Notes under the pieces: generated by a model | Databases searched by the model: none | What the model was told of the DNA's origin: nothing | What the model saw: the letters and a program-made list of their open reading frames with translations, nothing else | Shown here: positions 48,753 through 58,511 of the stretch, piece after piece | Layout: each line of letters begins with the position of its first letter | How positions within the stretch are numbered: the stretch's first letter is position 1 | NCBI RefSeq assembly: GCF_001548115.1 | Contig: NZ_AP014821.1 | Coordinates: forward strand, 2,111,262 to 2,175,261 | Source: Geminocystis sp. NIES-3709 | GTDB taxonomy: Bacteria > Cyanobacteriota > Cyanobacteriia > Cyanobacteriales > Cyanobacteriaceae | Direction of reading: 5' to 3' | DNA length: 64,000 nucleotides | Translations under genes and position numbers: made by a program

Positions 48753-51053
48753 TTAATTTGCACAAGCAGTACATTCTTCTTTAAAAGAATCTCTTTGTAC
48801 AATGCGTACATAATAAACTGCTTTACAACCCTTTTCCCATGCTAAAACTAATGTATTATAGATGTCTTTAGCTTTTAATGCTCTTTCCCCGTCATCACTG
48901 AAATAGACTCCTTGATTAAGATTAAAAAGTAACTCCATTGATATACCTGTATCAATCCATTGTTGAATGACGGCAATGGCTTTTACTACTTCATTTTGAT
49001 GAAGGTGTTTATTTTCCTGATAAAACCAGGTTTTCTCTTTGATATAAGGGGGTGCGATGGGTACAGTACCTTTTGCCCATTTATCATAGAAAAAGCGACT
49101 ATAGACGGGTAAAACACTGGCAGTGCAACCTTGCACTAAGGATGATGAGGTGTTAGGTGCGATAGCTGTAATATGAGAGTTACGAATTCCAAATTGTTGA
49201 ATATCTTGAGATAATTGTTGCCAACGAGACTTATCATAAGCATTTTGTTCAAACCATTCCACAGATTTACTACCGATTAATAAGCCTTTACTCCAATCAC
49301 TGCCCTCAAAGGCAGGATAAGCTCCTCTTTCCCTAGATAATTTCATGGAAGCCCAAGTGCAATAATAACCTATATCCTCGAATAAATTACTAATGTTCGA
49401 AAGACTACTATATCTCAACTCCCTTTTGGCTAACCAGTCGGCTAAACCCATAGCACCAACTCCAATGGTACGATAACGATCGTTATGAGCCTTAGCATCT
49501 CCAAAAGGTGGTAAAGTAATTTCGATCGTGTTGTCTAAAATTCTCACTGCTAAAGTGCAAATGGACTCCATTTCATCTTTTTCTAAATTGGCAAGGTTAA
49601 GGGATACTAAATTACAGCAGTGGGCATATTTATTAGGGGTAACATTTGAGAAGGATTCCGTACATAAGTTTACCCCCGGAATATAACCATCATGTTTATT
49701 CGGATTCGCCTTGTTAATAGCGTCTTTGAAAGCAAGATAAGGCATTCCAGTTTCTACTTGAGCCCTCATAATGTGTTTAAACAAATCTCTAGCGTTTACT
49801 TTTTTGTAGAGTTTGATTTTTGTGTCTAAGTTTTCTTCAATGAGACTATAGGCTTTTTCAAATTCCGCTCCCCATAGAGGCGGTAAGTCAATATCTAAAA
49901 CGTTTTTAACTTCAAAAGGATCAACTAAAGTCCAATCTTGCTTATTTTGAACTCTACGCATAAATTCATCTGGTAAGATAAGCTGAGGGAAAACATCATA
50001 AGCCTTACGACGTTGATCACCATTTTCTGTTTGCATCTCCAAAAATTCAGGCACATCTAAATGCCATATATCTAAACCAACAGTTACAGCACCAGCCCTT
50101 CTACCCCCTTGATTAACAGCAATAGCCGTATCATTGAGTAATTTAATCCAAGGAATAACTCCCCCTGAAGCATTTTTCTTCCCCATTACAGAGCTTCCTG
50201 TTGCCCTAATTCTGGACACATTTACTCCTACTCCTCCACCATTTTTAGAAATTCTTGCAGTGTTTGTAATTTCTTGAAAGATACTTTCTAAATTATCATC
50301 TATACTAACGATAAAACAGCTAGTTAATGAACCATTAGGCACTCTTAAGTTAGCTAAAATAGGGGTTGCTAAGGAAATACGACGGGATGCGATCGCTTCA
50401 TAAAATTGACGAGCATAATTCAACCGATTTTCAGAAGTTTCTACCATTGCCAACAATAGACTACAGGTGAGGAATGCTTCTTGAGGTAATTCTTGAGCCA
50501 GAAGATAGCGATTAGTCAATAAAACTGCCCCAGCATAGTCATAATCTAAATCCCAATCAGGATTAATCCAACTATTGGCAATTTCTAATTCTTCGGGGGA
50601 ATAAATTAAGATACGTCGATCGTATTTCCCCTGTTCGACAAAATCTGTTACAGTTTTGCCATAATTACCATAGTTGTAACCTCTCGTAGCGAGACAATCT
50701 TTCCATAAACTCCAAATGTGCAACCTTCCAGCCACATAACGCCAGTCAGCTTGATCAAGATCACACATTTCTAAGGCACAATTAATTAAGTTATCCTGAA
50801 TTTCCCTCGTGGTGATACCGTGACGCAAACGAGTTTTTAAACCAGATTCTAGTGCGATCGAATTGACATCTTTTCCATTACAAGCCCAATCGACTACTTT
50901 TCTGATTTTGGTGACATCGAGAGGAGCTGACTTACCATTTCTTTTAATAACCTCTATGGTTTTGTTAACACTCCCAACACTATGATTTTGACTACCATGA
51001 TTTTCAATGTAAGAGTGACTAGAATTCGTACTTTGTTGCGTATCCAATAACAT
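48753..51053 (-). CDS. nrdA: ribonucleoside-diphosphate reductase class I, alpha subunit
   Basis: 766 residues. It converts NDPs to dNDPs. An N-terminal ATP-cone (about 30-120, IEVIKRNGKSAPLDVTKIRK) is followed by the ten-stranded barrel with the active-site NLCTES (radical Cys at about residue 465) and NTSSSLVQGCTASVLPVYSR. The C-terminal ECTACAN carries the CxxC that re-reduces the active site. No intein or split is seen. nrdB is not adjacent. Candidate NrdR boxes lie upstream. Confidence 0.96.
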   Translation of the reverse strand: MLLDTQQSTNSSHSYIENHGSQNHSVGSVNKTIEVIKRNGKSAPLDVTKIRKVVDWACNGKDVNSIALESGLKTRLRHGITTREIQDNLINCALEMCDLDQADWRYVAGRLHIWSLWKDCLATRGYNYGNYGKTVTDFVEQGKYDRRILIYSPEELEIANSWINPDWDLDYDYAGAVLLTNRYLLAQELPQEAFLTCSLLLAMVETSENRLNYARQFYEAIASRRISLATPILANLRVPNGSLTSCFIVSIDDNLESIFQEITNTARISKNGGGVGVNVSRIRATGSSVMGKKNASGGVIPWIKLLNDTAIAVNQGGRRAGAVTVGLDIWHLDVPEFLEMQTENGDQRRKAYDVFPQLILPDEFMRRVQNKQDWTLVDPFEVKNVLDIDLPPLWGAEFEKAYSLIEENLDTKIKLYKKVNARDLFKHIMRAQVETGMPYLAFKDAINKANPNKHDGYIPGVNLCTESFSNVTPNKYAHCCNLVSLNLANLEKDEMESICTLAVRILDNTIEITLPPFGDAKAHNDRYRTIGVGAMGLADWLAKRELRYSSLSNISNLFEDIGYYCTWASMKLSRERGAYPAFEGSDWSKGLLIGSKSVEWFEQNAYDKSRWQQLSQDIQQFGIRNSHITAIAPNTSSSLVQGCTASVLPVYSRFFYDKWAKGTVPIAPPYIKEKTWFYQENKHLHQNEVVKAIAVIQQWIDTGISMELLFNLNQGVYFSDDGERALKAKDIYNTLVLAWEKGCKAVYYVRIVQRDSFKEECTACAN

Positions 51054-51857
51054 TACTTCTGCCTCGCTAATTTCGAGTATTTCTACTCAAAAAAAATTTT
51101 ACTGGTGTTTAGTTCATCTCTTTTATACCATATATCTGGGGTAGGTTGTTACCTTCATACACTATATGTAGAAATTAGTCAATAAAATTTTTTGAAAAAT
51201 CTTTAGAAAGAAAAAAATAACTTAGTATCGAAAATAACAAAATTAAAGGTCATTATTAAAGATCGAGGAAGAATATTTTTGATTAATTATTTCTTGACAT
51301 AATCAACAATAACAGAAATTTTCTTAATCAAATCTTTAAAAAGTTATCCTTGAAAAAATATTTTTACATTAGATTAGCCCCTGTTTTAAAATTTATAATT
51401 CGATCGAGTATGTTAAATTTTGAAGATAAATAGGCAACTTGAACAAATATAGAGCAGAAGTCAGAAAAGCGTGTAACATAAAAACATTTTACTCATAGTG
51501 AAAAATATCTCGGCTTTTAGGTTTTAGGTTTCAGGTTAAGAAAAAACAATCAACTTTAAGCTATTCTGCAAAAAAACTCTTAATTGTTGCCTTAACCTTC
51601 AAAATAGTCAAAAATCATTAAACCCGACACCGACTACCTGCCACCTTTTATTTAGTTTTTATGTATTGGTGCAAGAGGTGAGTAATATGTAAGGGTTTCA
51701 GAATTTATCAATCTCCTGATTATATCGTTTATTGCTATAGGAGTTTTAAAATCAACTCTTGTTACTTTTACCTCTCATCATCGAGAATTTATGATAGAGG
51801 TGCAAGATCAAAATTTATTACTTATTACTTTATCTTTACAATCATTAGAAGTAGGAT
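51054..51857. other. 804-bp region between ndhA and nrdA
   Basis: It contains the nrdA promoter region with two candidate NrdR boxes, a degenerate repeat tract at about 51517-51536 (TTTTAGGTTTTAGGTTTCAGG), and an ATTGCTATAGGAG segment at about 51730. No open frame looks real. The part next to ndhA (51680-51857) lies downstream of ndhA and shows nothing clear. Confidence 0.5.
51127..51174 (-). promoter_or_regulatory. pair of candidate NrdR boxes upstream of nrdA
   Basis: Box 2 at 51159-51174 (ACACTATATGTAGAAA) matches the consensus acaCwAtATaTwGtgt at 12 of 16 positions. Box 1 at 51127-51142 (ACCATATATCTGGGGT) matches at 11. Their centres are 32 bp apart, the spacing normal for NrdR cooperative binding, and lie 80-115 bp upstream of the nrdA start. 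The match is by eye. Confidence 0.55.
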
Positions 51858-52976
51858 TTAACCACCAAAAGCGATAGGAAAAGCCAATTTTAAAGCGGCA
51901 GTAATCAGTAAATTAACTAAAGAAACGGGAAGTAAAAATTTCCACCCCAAATCTAATAGTTGATCTATTCTGACACGAGGTACTGTCCAACGTAATAAAA
52001 TAGCAATAAATACTAAGAAATAGGCTTTCAATACCATCATGCTAATACCTAATGAAGCGGTGATTACTTGCAACCAAGCCGTATTTTCACTGACTCCTAT
52101 CCAACCAGCAAGATTACTTAAAGGAATCGGGAATTCCCAGCCTCCTAGATATAACAACGCAAATACAAGAGCAGATAATACTAAGTTAACGTAAGAACCT
52201 ACATAGAATAAACCGAATTTCATTCCTGCATATTCTGTTTGATAACCTGCCACTAATTCTTCTTCTGCTTCAGGTAAGTCGAAGGGTAAACGCTCACATT
52301 CTGCTAAAGCGGCTATCCAAAAGATTAAAAAGCCTACAGGTTGTCTCCAAATATTCCAGCTTAAAATTCCGTAGCTTGATTGTTGTTCTACAATGTCGAT
52401 CGTGCTTAAACTATTAGACATCATGGCGATCGCCAATACTGATAAAGCTAAAGGAATTTCATAACTGATAGATTGTGCCGCCGCCCTTAATCCTCCCAAA
52501 AGGGAGTACTTATTATTAGAAGCATAACCTGCCATCAATAAACCAATGGGAGTAATACTAGAAAGGGAAATCCAGAGAAAAATACCAATATTTAAGTCTG
52601 TGATTACCAAATTTTGCCCAAAAGGTACGATAAGATAGGACAAAAATACTGGAATAACTACGATCGCCGGGCCTAAGGTAAACAATACACTATCTGCCTT
52701 AGCAGGAACAATATCTTCTTTAAAAACTAATTTAATACCATCAGCAACAGGTTGCAACACTCCCAAAGGGCCTGCATATTCAGGGCCGATACGTTGTTGT
52801 GCCGCCGCCGAGATTTTTCTTTCTAACCAAACACTAACTAATACTCCCACCGTTGCCCCAATGATCATAAGCCCTAAAGGTAAAGGAATCCAAAGGGTTT
52901 TTGCTAATTCTTGGGAAAGTCCAAAATCCGTAAGAGAAGTGATAAAACTTCCTTGTAAATCAATACCTGAGTTCAT
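51858..52976 (-). CDS. ndhA: NAD(P)H-quinone oxidoreductase subunit 1
   Basis: 372 residues. A membrane subunit of NDH-1 (complex I ND1 type), with eight or so hydrophobic helices. [41 protein letters not shown] and [12 protein letters not shown] line the quinone chamber in this family. NDH-1 serves respiration and cyclic electron flow around photosystem I. In many cyanobacteria ndhA is followed by ndhI-G-E; here the downstream region is non-coding and the neighbour on that side is nrdA. Confidence 0.96.
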   Translation of the reverse strand: MNSGIDLQGSFITSLTDFGLSQELAKTLWIPLPLGLMIIGATVGVLVSVWLERKISAAAQQRIGPEYAGPLGVLQPVADGIKLVFKEDIVPAKADSVLFTLGPAIVVIPVFLSYLIVPFGQNLVITDLNIGIFLWISLSSITPIGLLMAGYASNNKYSLLGGLRAAAQSISYEIPLALSVLAIAMMSNSLSTIDIVEQQSSYGILSWNIWRQPVGFLIFWIAALAECERLPFDLPEAEEELVAGYQTEYAGMKFGLFYVGSYVNLVLSALVFALLYLGGWEFPIPLSNLAGWIGVSENTAWLQVITASLGISMMVLKAYFLVFIAILLRWTVPRVRIDQLLDLGWKFLLPVSLVNLLITAALKLAFPIAFGG

Positions 52977-53120
52977 TTTTATAAGTAACTGATAATTGAT
53001 AATGGATAATTAAGAGTTAATCTATTTCCAAATTATCCCTTTAATAATATAGCAAGGTATGAATCTGTGAGAATGAACTTTTGTGTTTAAAGAAGTTGTT
53101 AAGAATGTAGAGATTTTCTT

Positions 53121-53684
53121 TCAAAATTTTAACCACGAAAAAATATCTGCGATCGTTAATTTTAAATTGGTGATAAAATCGGGCATGGGTAATATATCTT
53201 CATCTCGATCGAAAAATGTCACTTTTTGAGGATAATAAGTGAAAATCGTTTTTTCTTGAGGATCAATAATCCATCCCAATTGACAACCAGCTTCAAGACA
53301 ACGAAGAATTTTTTTGATAATAACACTCTGATTTTGCTCAGGAGAGAGAATTTCAATGATCCAATCCGGTGCAATGGAAACTACATTACCAATATCTCCA
53401 TTTTCATCTCTAGGAATATGATCATAGGTTAAAACTACTATATCAGGCACGATCGACTTGCCACCAAAAGTACATCTTAATTCAGGAAAAGCCAACGCAA
53501 CTTTTGTGGGTTTAACAACAAAATTAATCGCCGTTACTAACTCACCTTGAATAATACTATGTTTTCCTTGAGGCATCGGTTTTGAAATAATTTGATGATC
53601 AATATATTCTTGAGCCGGTTTTTGTTCAGGAAAAGTTAAAAATTCTTCCAAACTTATTTCTTTTTCAGCAATTAATGTCACCAT
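53121..53684 (-). CDS. Uma2-family (DUF820) putative endonuclease
   Basis: 187 residues. The PD-(D/E)xK-type fold of the very large cyanobacterial Uma2 family is shown by EKEISLEEFLTFPEQKPAQE, KSIVPDIVVLTYDHI and APDWIIEILSPEQNQ, with the catalytic-like D and E, and a later GCQLGWIIDPQEKTIFTYY. Function of the family is not settled. It lies alone between ndhA and psaD. Confidence 0.9.
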   Translation of the reverse strand: MVTLIAEKEISLEEFLTFPEQKPAQEYIDHQIISKPMPQGKHSIIQGELVTAINFVVKPTKVALAFPELRCTFGGKSIVPDIVVLTYDHIPRDENGDIGNVVSIAPDWIIEILSPEQNQSVIIKKILRCLEAGCQLGWIIDPQEKTIFTYYPQKVTFFDRDEDILPMPDFITNLKLTIADIFSWLKF

Positions 53685-53869
53685 AAAATCCCTGTTATAT
53701 TTTCTCCATTATCATGACATCATAAGGATAATCTCAATTGTATTTTTTTTATTCACCTATAGTCTTATCTTACATTGAAAAATATTATTTGATGGGGAAA
53801 TAGGTTGAAAAAATAAACCATTTTCCCGTGGAATTGTCTTTCCTATCCTCCCCGTTAAATCATTAAAAA

Positions 53870-54304
53870 TTAAACGTCATAGGGCATTTTACCAGAGAAT
53901 TTGAGAGTGACAGGTTCAGGATTTTTACCAATGTTTCTGTCTTTTTTACCGTAAGTTTCACGGCCTTCGTTAACTTTCTCAGGAAATACACCATCAGCAG
54001 GATGAAGATATTGGATTTCACCAGTAGGATATACACGGTAGATTTTATAATCTTCAATTTTGGGTTTGAATTTGGTGCGTAACTGAGTGCCTAAAGCTAA
54101 ACATTGCTCTTTACGAGCAAAATAGAATAAATTTTCACCTTCATTCATAATAGCTGCGCCACCAGTAGGCATTTCAAAAACTTGCTCAGTTTTACTTGTC
54201 CAAGTAATAGCATATTTTTCCTCTCTGTCGGCTGCAGAAAGTAAACCGCCGGTGCTACCACCAAATTTAGGCATCTGTCCAGTAAGTTGAATTGTTTCGC
54301 TCAT
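53870..54304 (-). CDS. psaD: photosystem I subunit II
   Basis: 144 residues. PsaD sits on the stromal/cytosolic face of photosystem I and docks ferredoxin. [20 protein letters not shown] at the N-terminus, [20 protein letters not shown], the basic [19 protein letters not shown] and a [20 protein letters not shown] segment are the PsaD hallmark. Length is typical of cyanobacterial PsaD (chloroplast forms are longer). An HLR1-like site lies upstream. Confidence 0.98.
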   Translation of the reverse strand: MSETIQLTGQMPKFGGSTGGLLSAADREEKYAITWTSKTEQVFEMPTGGAAIMNEGENLFYFARKEQCLALGTQLRTKFKPKIEDYKIYRVYPTGEIQYLHPADGVFPEKVNEGRETYGKKDRNIGKNPEPVTLKFSGKMPYDV

Positions 54305-54378
54305 AGAGATATTGCTTTTATGGAAATCTATTTACTATCTAGGCAATGCTACCATTCCGATTAACTTTCTTGTGCATA

Positions 54379-54406
54379 TTTGTTATGAACTGTAACAGTT
54401 TGTGAC
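54379..54406 (-). promoter_or_regulatory. HLR1-like (RpaB) repeats upstream of psaD
   Basis: On the minus strand three 8-mers, GTCACAAA, GTTACAGT and ATAACAAA, recur every 10 bp (separated by 2 bp). This is the layout of the HLR1 element (G/T)TTACA(T/A)(T/A)-N2-(G/T)TTACA(T/A)(T/A) bound by RpaB at photosystem I genes. It lies 75-100 bp upstream of the start codon. Confidence 0.65.
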
Positions 54407-54486
54407 AAGCTGTATAAATATGTAGTTTTTATTGAAAAAGTTTTTGACAAAGGTAACTGTCAGATAACCAATAACAGGCAATAGTT

Positions 54487-54804
54487 TTAAGGTTTTATCT
54501 CTGTGGATAATTCATAAAAATTGGTTTCAGGAGGAGAAGCGAACAAATGTTTCATTTTTTCTAAAATTTTCTCATGGGTTTCGTTTTGATTTTCTTCCAT
54601 GTCTTCCAATTTCTCCCACAATATCACCGCTATTCCTTCATCAGTGTTTGGTTTTTGTAATAGATATGCCCCTTTAAACCCTTTCGTATATGTTTTAACA
54701 GCTTCTTCAAATAATCTTTGAGCTTCAGGAAATTTACCGGGTTTGAAAGTGGCGATCGCCACATAACCATAATTGTGACGTAGAAAATCACTAAATTCTC
54801 GCAT
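54487..54804 (-). CDS. ABM-like (dimeric alpha-beta barrel) small protein
   Basis: 105 residues from ATG at 54804; a TTG two codons earlier is less likely. YVAIATFKPGKFPEAQRLFE and FKGAYLLQKPNTDEGIAVIL resemble the beta-alpha-beta pattern of antibiotic-biosynthesis-monooxygenase-type domains. No cofactor is known for such short members, and the substrate cannot be told. It lies 183 bp upstream of psaD on the same strand. Confidence 0.7.
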   Translation of the reverse strand: MREFSDFLRHNYGYVAIATFKPGKFPEAQRLFEEAVKTYTKGFKGAYLLQKPNTDEGIAVILWEKLEDMEENQNETHEKILEKMKHLFASPPETNFYELSTEIKP

Positions 54805-54920
54805 AATCAATGATTATAATAATTTTTAATCTATACTCTTTCTAATTTTACCCATTTTTGTCTCAATGATGAGCCTTTCATGAAAAGATAATTGCCATAA
54901 CTATTAAAAAAAATGTTATG

Positions 54921-54942
54921 TAGCAATCCTAAATCATTTGTC
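54921..54942 (+). repeat. short dispersed repeat, TAGCAATCCTAAAT family
   Basis: TAGCAATCCTAAATCATTTG matches the reverse copy at 39132-39158 at 20 of 21 positions. It is intergenic, downstream of the alpha/beta hydrolase gene. Confidence 0.7.
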
Positions 54943-55017
54943 AGAAATCAAATATTAGTCAATAATGCTAAATTTATTAATTATTAACAATAAGTTAGAT
55001 GCTACGAGTTATTATTA

Positions 55018-55923
55018 TCATCTAGGAAAATTATGATAAAAATTAACGACTTCTGTTAAAAAATCTTGGGTTGATTCATAGGGTAAAACATTACGTCCTT
55101 TAATTTTTTTAGCTTCAACGTTAGGTATATTTTTTTGATATAATTCTATTCTTTGATCTGGAGTTTCTTTAAATCCTTCTTTACTTACGCTAGTTGCTTT
55201 TTCTCCTATTAAAAGTAATATTTTTTGTTCTAATTTTTTTATCAATTTTGAATAATCTTTCCGCCAAAATCCTGCTAAAAATGAGTACACAGCATAACGA
55301 TTTTGAGGCTCGATCGCTGCTTTTTCTAACATATCTAACCATTCATTATCAACATCTTTAGCCTCAGCAAATAGCTGTTTAATAGAAAAAGATTTAATAA
55401 AATCACGACGACGAGCATATTGATAAAATAGTGAACCAATAAAAGAATCAAAAAAGAGATTCCAAATAATTTCACTAATGCGAAGATTACCACTATTAAT
55501 CATGATATTCCATGCGGGAGGACCGGATAAGATTAAACCTTTTATTAAATCAGATTTTAACTCTCCAGTACTCATATAAATTGAGATAGGGAAAGAAGCA
55601 CCTTGAACAACTAAAATAACAGGTTTTTTAACAACATTATTAATGAAATAATTGATTTGATTTGCCCAATCTTTTGGATCATAAGCAACACGTGGCAAAT
55701 CTGAACTACCACAGCCTAATAAATCGGGATTATAAATAGGTAAATTACTGTTTAAATCATTTTCAGCAGAAAGAAAACGTTGCCAAAAATTTCCAGATAA
55801 ACCAACACCGATAGGATGGATTAATACTAAAGCTAAATTATCATCTTTGTCTGTATTATAGCTAGTATAAGCACATTTATATTTATTCCAAAAATAGTAT
55901 TGAGTTGGGGATATAATTGTCAT
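55018..55923 (-). CDS. alpha/beta hydrolase
   Basis: 301 residues. ALVLIHPIGVGLSGNFWQRF is the oxyanion-hole HP/G segment, YNPDLLGCGSSDLP follows, and the nucleophile elbow is VQGASFP (G-x-S-x-P instead of G-x-S-x-G). At the usual catalytic-His position (GRNVLPYEST) an N replaces H. I recall N here in related cyanobacterial proteins too, so this group may not be ordinary esterases. It has no signal peptide. Function unknown. Confidence 0.82.
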   Translation of the reverse strand: MTIISPTQYYFWNKYKCAYTSYNTDKDDNLALVLIHPIGVGLSGNFWQRFLSAENDLNSNLPIYNPDLLGCGSSDLPRVAYDPKDWANQINYFINNVVKKPVILVVQGASFPISIYMSTGELKSDLIKGLILSGPPAWNIMINSGNLRISEIIWNLFFDSFIGSLFYQYARRRDFIKSFSIKQLFAEAKDVDNEWLDMLEKAAIEPQNRYAVYSFLAGFWRKDYSKLIKKLEQKILLLIGEKATSVSKEGFKETPDQRIELYQKNIPNVEAKKIKGRNVLPYESTQDFLTEVVNFYHNFPR

Positions 55924-56131
55924 AGTTTGAATTGAAAAAATATAAGTTAAAATGACTCTATCTAATTAGAGAAATGGATAATTGGTTAATGTGCAAAATT
56001 ACCGTTAAATGATTTTAATGGCATATTTACTTCTTCCTATAGCAGTAAAGAAGATGCTAAAATTAACCATTGCTATAGTGTAAATTAGATGGGTACATTA
56101 ACACAAAATTTAGCAGAGGATTAGATTACTC

Positions 56132-56548
56132 TTGAAAGTTTCTCAAAAAATTCATTTTCAAGTTAAAACTGATTTGATTTATTTACAAGAAGTATTAGAA
56201 AAATTTGATTCAGTAAAACAAGATTGGGTAAATCAAAAAGACTGGTTACAATGTCAACTTGCTTTAGCGGAAGGTTTTACAAATGCGGTGCGTCACGCAC
56301 ATAAAGATAAACCTTCAGATACTCCTATAGATATAGAAATAAAAGTGACCGAAGCGGAAATTAATATTAAAATTTGGGATTATGGACAACCCTTTCAATT
56401 AACTTCCCTCGATAAAAAAAAATCCTCTGATTTAGCTGGAGGAGGTAGGGGTATTGAGATTTTACAAAAAATTGCCGATGAGCTAGAGTATGATCATCAA
56501 TCTGACGATCGAAATTGTTTATTAATTAAAAAAAATTTGCTACCCTGA
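56132..56548 (+). CDS. anti-sigma factor-type ATP-binding protein (RsbW-like)
   Basis: 138 residues. GHKL-type ATPase with the N box LALAEGFTNAVRHAH, then IKIWDYGQPF (G1) and SSDLAGGGRGIEILQKIADE (G2 lid). These are the signs of RsbW/SpoIIAB serine kinases that regulate sigma factors through anti-anti-sigma proteins. The start is a TTG with AGAGGA about 12 nt upstream; no ATG exists earlier in frame. A partner is not in the window. Confidence 0.85.
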   Translation: MKVSQKIHFQVKTDLIYLQEVLEKFDSVKQDWVNQKDWLQCQLALAEGFTNAVRHAHKDKPSDTPIDIEIKVTEAEINIKIWDYGQPFQLTSLDKKKSSDLAGGGRGIEILQKIADELEYDHQSDDRNCLLIKKNLLP

Positions 56549-56598
56549 CACCAGAGTAGCGAAATCTTGAGTAACAATAAAACAAATTTAAGATTAGG

Positions 56599-58392
56599 TT
56601 ATTTATCGTCTTCTAATAAAGTATCAAAATCTAACTCTTCATCCTCACTACTGGCAAAAGGATCAATATCTTTATTATCAGTATCATCTATTAAAGCAGA
56701 TAAATCTAACTCATTATCATCATCAGAATTATCAGATAAGTCTAAATCAAGATTAAAGTTATCATCAGAATTATCAGACAATTCTAAATCTTCATCAAAC
56801 ATCTCTACATCAGACTCTACAGAGGCAGAAGCGGAGGCTGATTCAGAAAAGGCATCAAAATTAAAATCATCATCAGAGTTAGATATTTCTTCCAATTCGT
56901 TATCTTCAGATAAGTCTAAACTTTCACTAAACATTTCAATATCTGAGTCAACAGTGGATTCCGATTGAGAAAAAGCATCCAGATTAAAATTATCTCCTAA
57001 ATCGTTACTTTCTAACTCGATCGATTCGCTAAAGATTTCGACATCAGAATCATTAGTAATTTCAGATTCACCAAAAGCATCTAAGTTTAATTCTTCCTCA
57101 CTAGCAAAATCTAAACCACCATCATCAAAAGAGGATTCTTCCAATTCCAAAGAAGGAGAAAAGTCTTCTTCCTCACTAGCAAACTCTAAATCACCATCAT
57201 CAAAAGAGGATTCTTCTAATTCCAAAGAAGGAGTAAAGTCTTCTTCCTCACTAGCAAACTCTAAACCACCATCGTCAAAAGAGGATTCTTCCAATTCCAA
57301 AGAAGGAGTAAAGTCTTCTTCCTCACTAGCAAACTCTAAACCACCATCGTCAAAAGAGGATTCTTCTTCTAATTCCAAAGAAGGAGTAAAGTCTTCTTCC
57401 TCACCAGCAAACTCTAAACCACCATCGTCAAAAGAGGATTCTTCTTCTAATTCCAAAGAAGGAGTAAAGTCTTCTTCCTCACCAGCAAACTCTAAATCAC
57501 CATCGTCAAAAGAGGATTCTTCTTCTAATTCCAAAGAAGGAGTAAAGTCTTCTTCCTCACCAGCAAACTCTAAATCACCATCGTCAAAAGAGGATTCTTC
57601 TTCTAATTCCAAAGAAGGAGTAAAGTCTTCTTCCTCACCAGCAAACTCTAAATCACCATCGTCAAAAGAGGATTCTTCTTCTAATTCCAAAGAAGGAGTA
57701 AAGTCTTCTTCGGGTGAAAATTCTTCTAGGGAGTTGTTTTCTTCCACCTCTAACTCCATTGTATCTTGCTCGAATGCTTCTGGAGAAGTAAAGGTATCTT
57801 CTTCTGGAGGAATATTTATATTAGCTATAGCTTCTCTGAGATTCTCAATTTGAGTCTCGTAATCTTCTATTTGTGACTGGTGAGTTGCCTGTAATTGTTC
57901 GATTTGAATTTGGAAAGACTCTTGTAGTTGAGCCTGTCTATCCGTAAATTCTTGAGTTTGTTGTGCCAATTCCTGTTCTAATTGGGCTACTCTACTATTA
58001 TCGTCTTCTCCTATAGGTGTGGATAAAGAGGACAATTCTAATTCACTAATTCTACTTTGTAACTGGGCGATCGTGTTTTGAAGATTAATAATTTCGTCAC
58101 CATTATTAGAATAATCCTCATTTTGTAAGGTATTTAGTTGATTTTGGTAATCTTGAATTTGTCCTTCGTAGGCTTTTTCAGTTTCAGCAATTTTACGATT
58201 AGTTTCGGCTTCATATTCTTGTCTAAGAGAAGCAATTAACTCTTGTTTGCGAGTTTCAAAACTTTCCTCTGCATTACGCAATGCTTTTTGTTTTTCATCT
58301 TCAATGACACTGTTATCAGTTTGATTCGGTTTTAAAATAAACGTAACTACTGCACCAATAACTATACCTATAATAGCAAAAAGGGCTTCCAT
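56599..58392 (-). CDS. membrane-anchored coiled-coil protein with acidic repeats
   Basis: 597 residues, function unknown. Residues 2-20 are a membrane helix (MEALFAIIGIVIGAVVTFIL). Residues about 30-190 are a charged coiled coil rich in E/Q. From about 228 to 432 there are eight tandem acidic units of 26 or 25 residues, EEDFTPSLELEEESSFDDGD-type, and the rest (to 597) is a D/E/S/N-rich tail with DLDLSDNSDDD-like stretches. The net charge is extremely negative. It looks like a scaffold or a cation/protein-binding polymer. It converges with the RsbW-like gene, 50 bp away. Confidence 0.85.
   Translation of the reverse strand: MEALFAIIGIVIGAVVTFILKPNQTDNSVIEDEKQKALRNAEESFETRKQELIASLRQEYEAETNRKIAETEKAYEGQIQDYQNQLNTLQNEDYSNNGDEIINLQNTIAQLQSRISELELSSLSTPIGEDDNSRVAQLEQELAQQTQEFTDRQAQLQESFQIQIEQLQATHQSQIEDYETQIENLREAIANINIPPEEDTFTSPEAFEQDTMELEVEENNSLEEFSPEEDFTPSLELEEESSFDDGDLEFAGEEEDFTPSLELEEESSFDDGDLEFAGEEEDFTPSLELEEESSFDDGDLEFAGEEEDFTPSLELEEESSFDDGGLEFAGEEEDFTPSLELEEESSFDDGGLEFASEEEDFTPSLELEESSFDDGGLEFASEEEDFTPSLELEESSFDDGDLEFASEEEDFSPSLELEESSFDDGGLDFASEEELNLDAFGESEITNDSDVEIFSESIELESNDLGDNFNLDAFSQSESTVDSDIEMFSESLDLSEDNELEEISNSDDDFNFDAFSESASASASVESDVEMFDEDLELSDNSDDNFNLDLDLSDNSDDDNELDLSALIDDTDNKDIDPFASSEDEELDFDTLLEDDK
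57097..57711 (-). repeat. coding tandem repeats, eight units of 78 or 75 bp
   Basis: Five 78-bp units (26 residues) followed by three 75-bp units (25 residues, one E codon lost). The first three units are nearly identical in DNA, the later ones carry D-to-G and G-to-S changes, so copy number has expanded recently at the 5' side. Period is a multiple of three throughout, so the frame is kept. Confidence 0.9.
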
Positions 58393-58511
58393 TAATTTTC
58401 CTCCGTAATTTTTTTTATAAGAGTTTGTTATTTTACTTTTCTTATTTTGATCTAAAAGTATTATATGGACAAATTTTATTTAGGTATCATTTTTCGACAA
58501 ATTAAGTGTTA

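Noticed and set aside
57097-57711. CRISPR or satellite DNA
   Set aside because: Units are in-frame codons of a single protein, 75 or 78 bp, contiguous without spacers.
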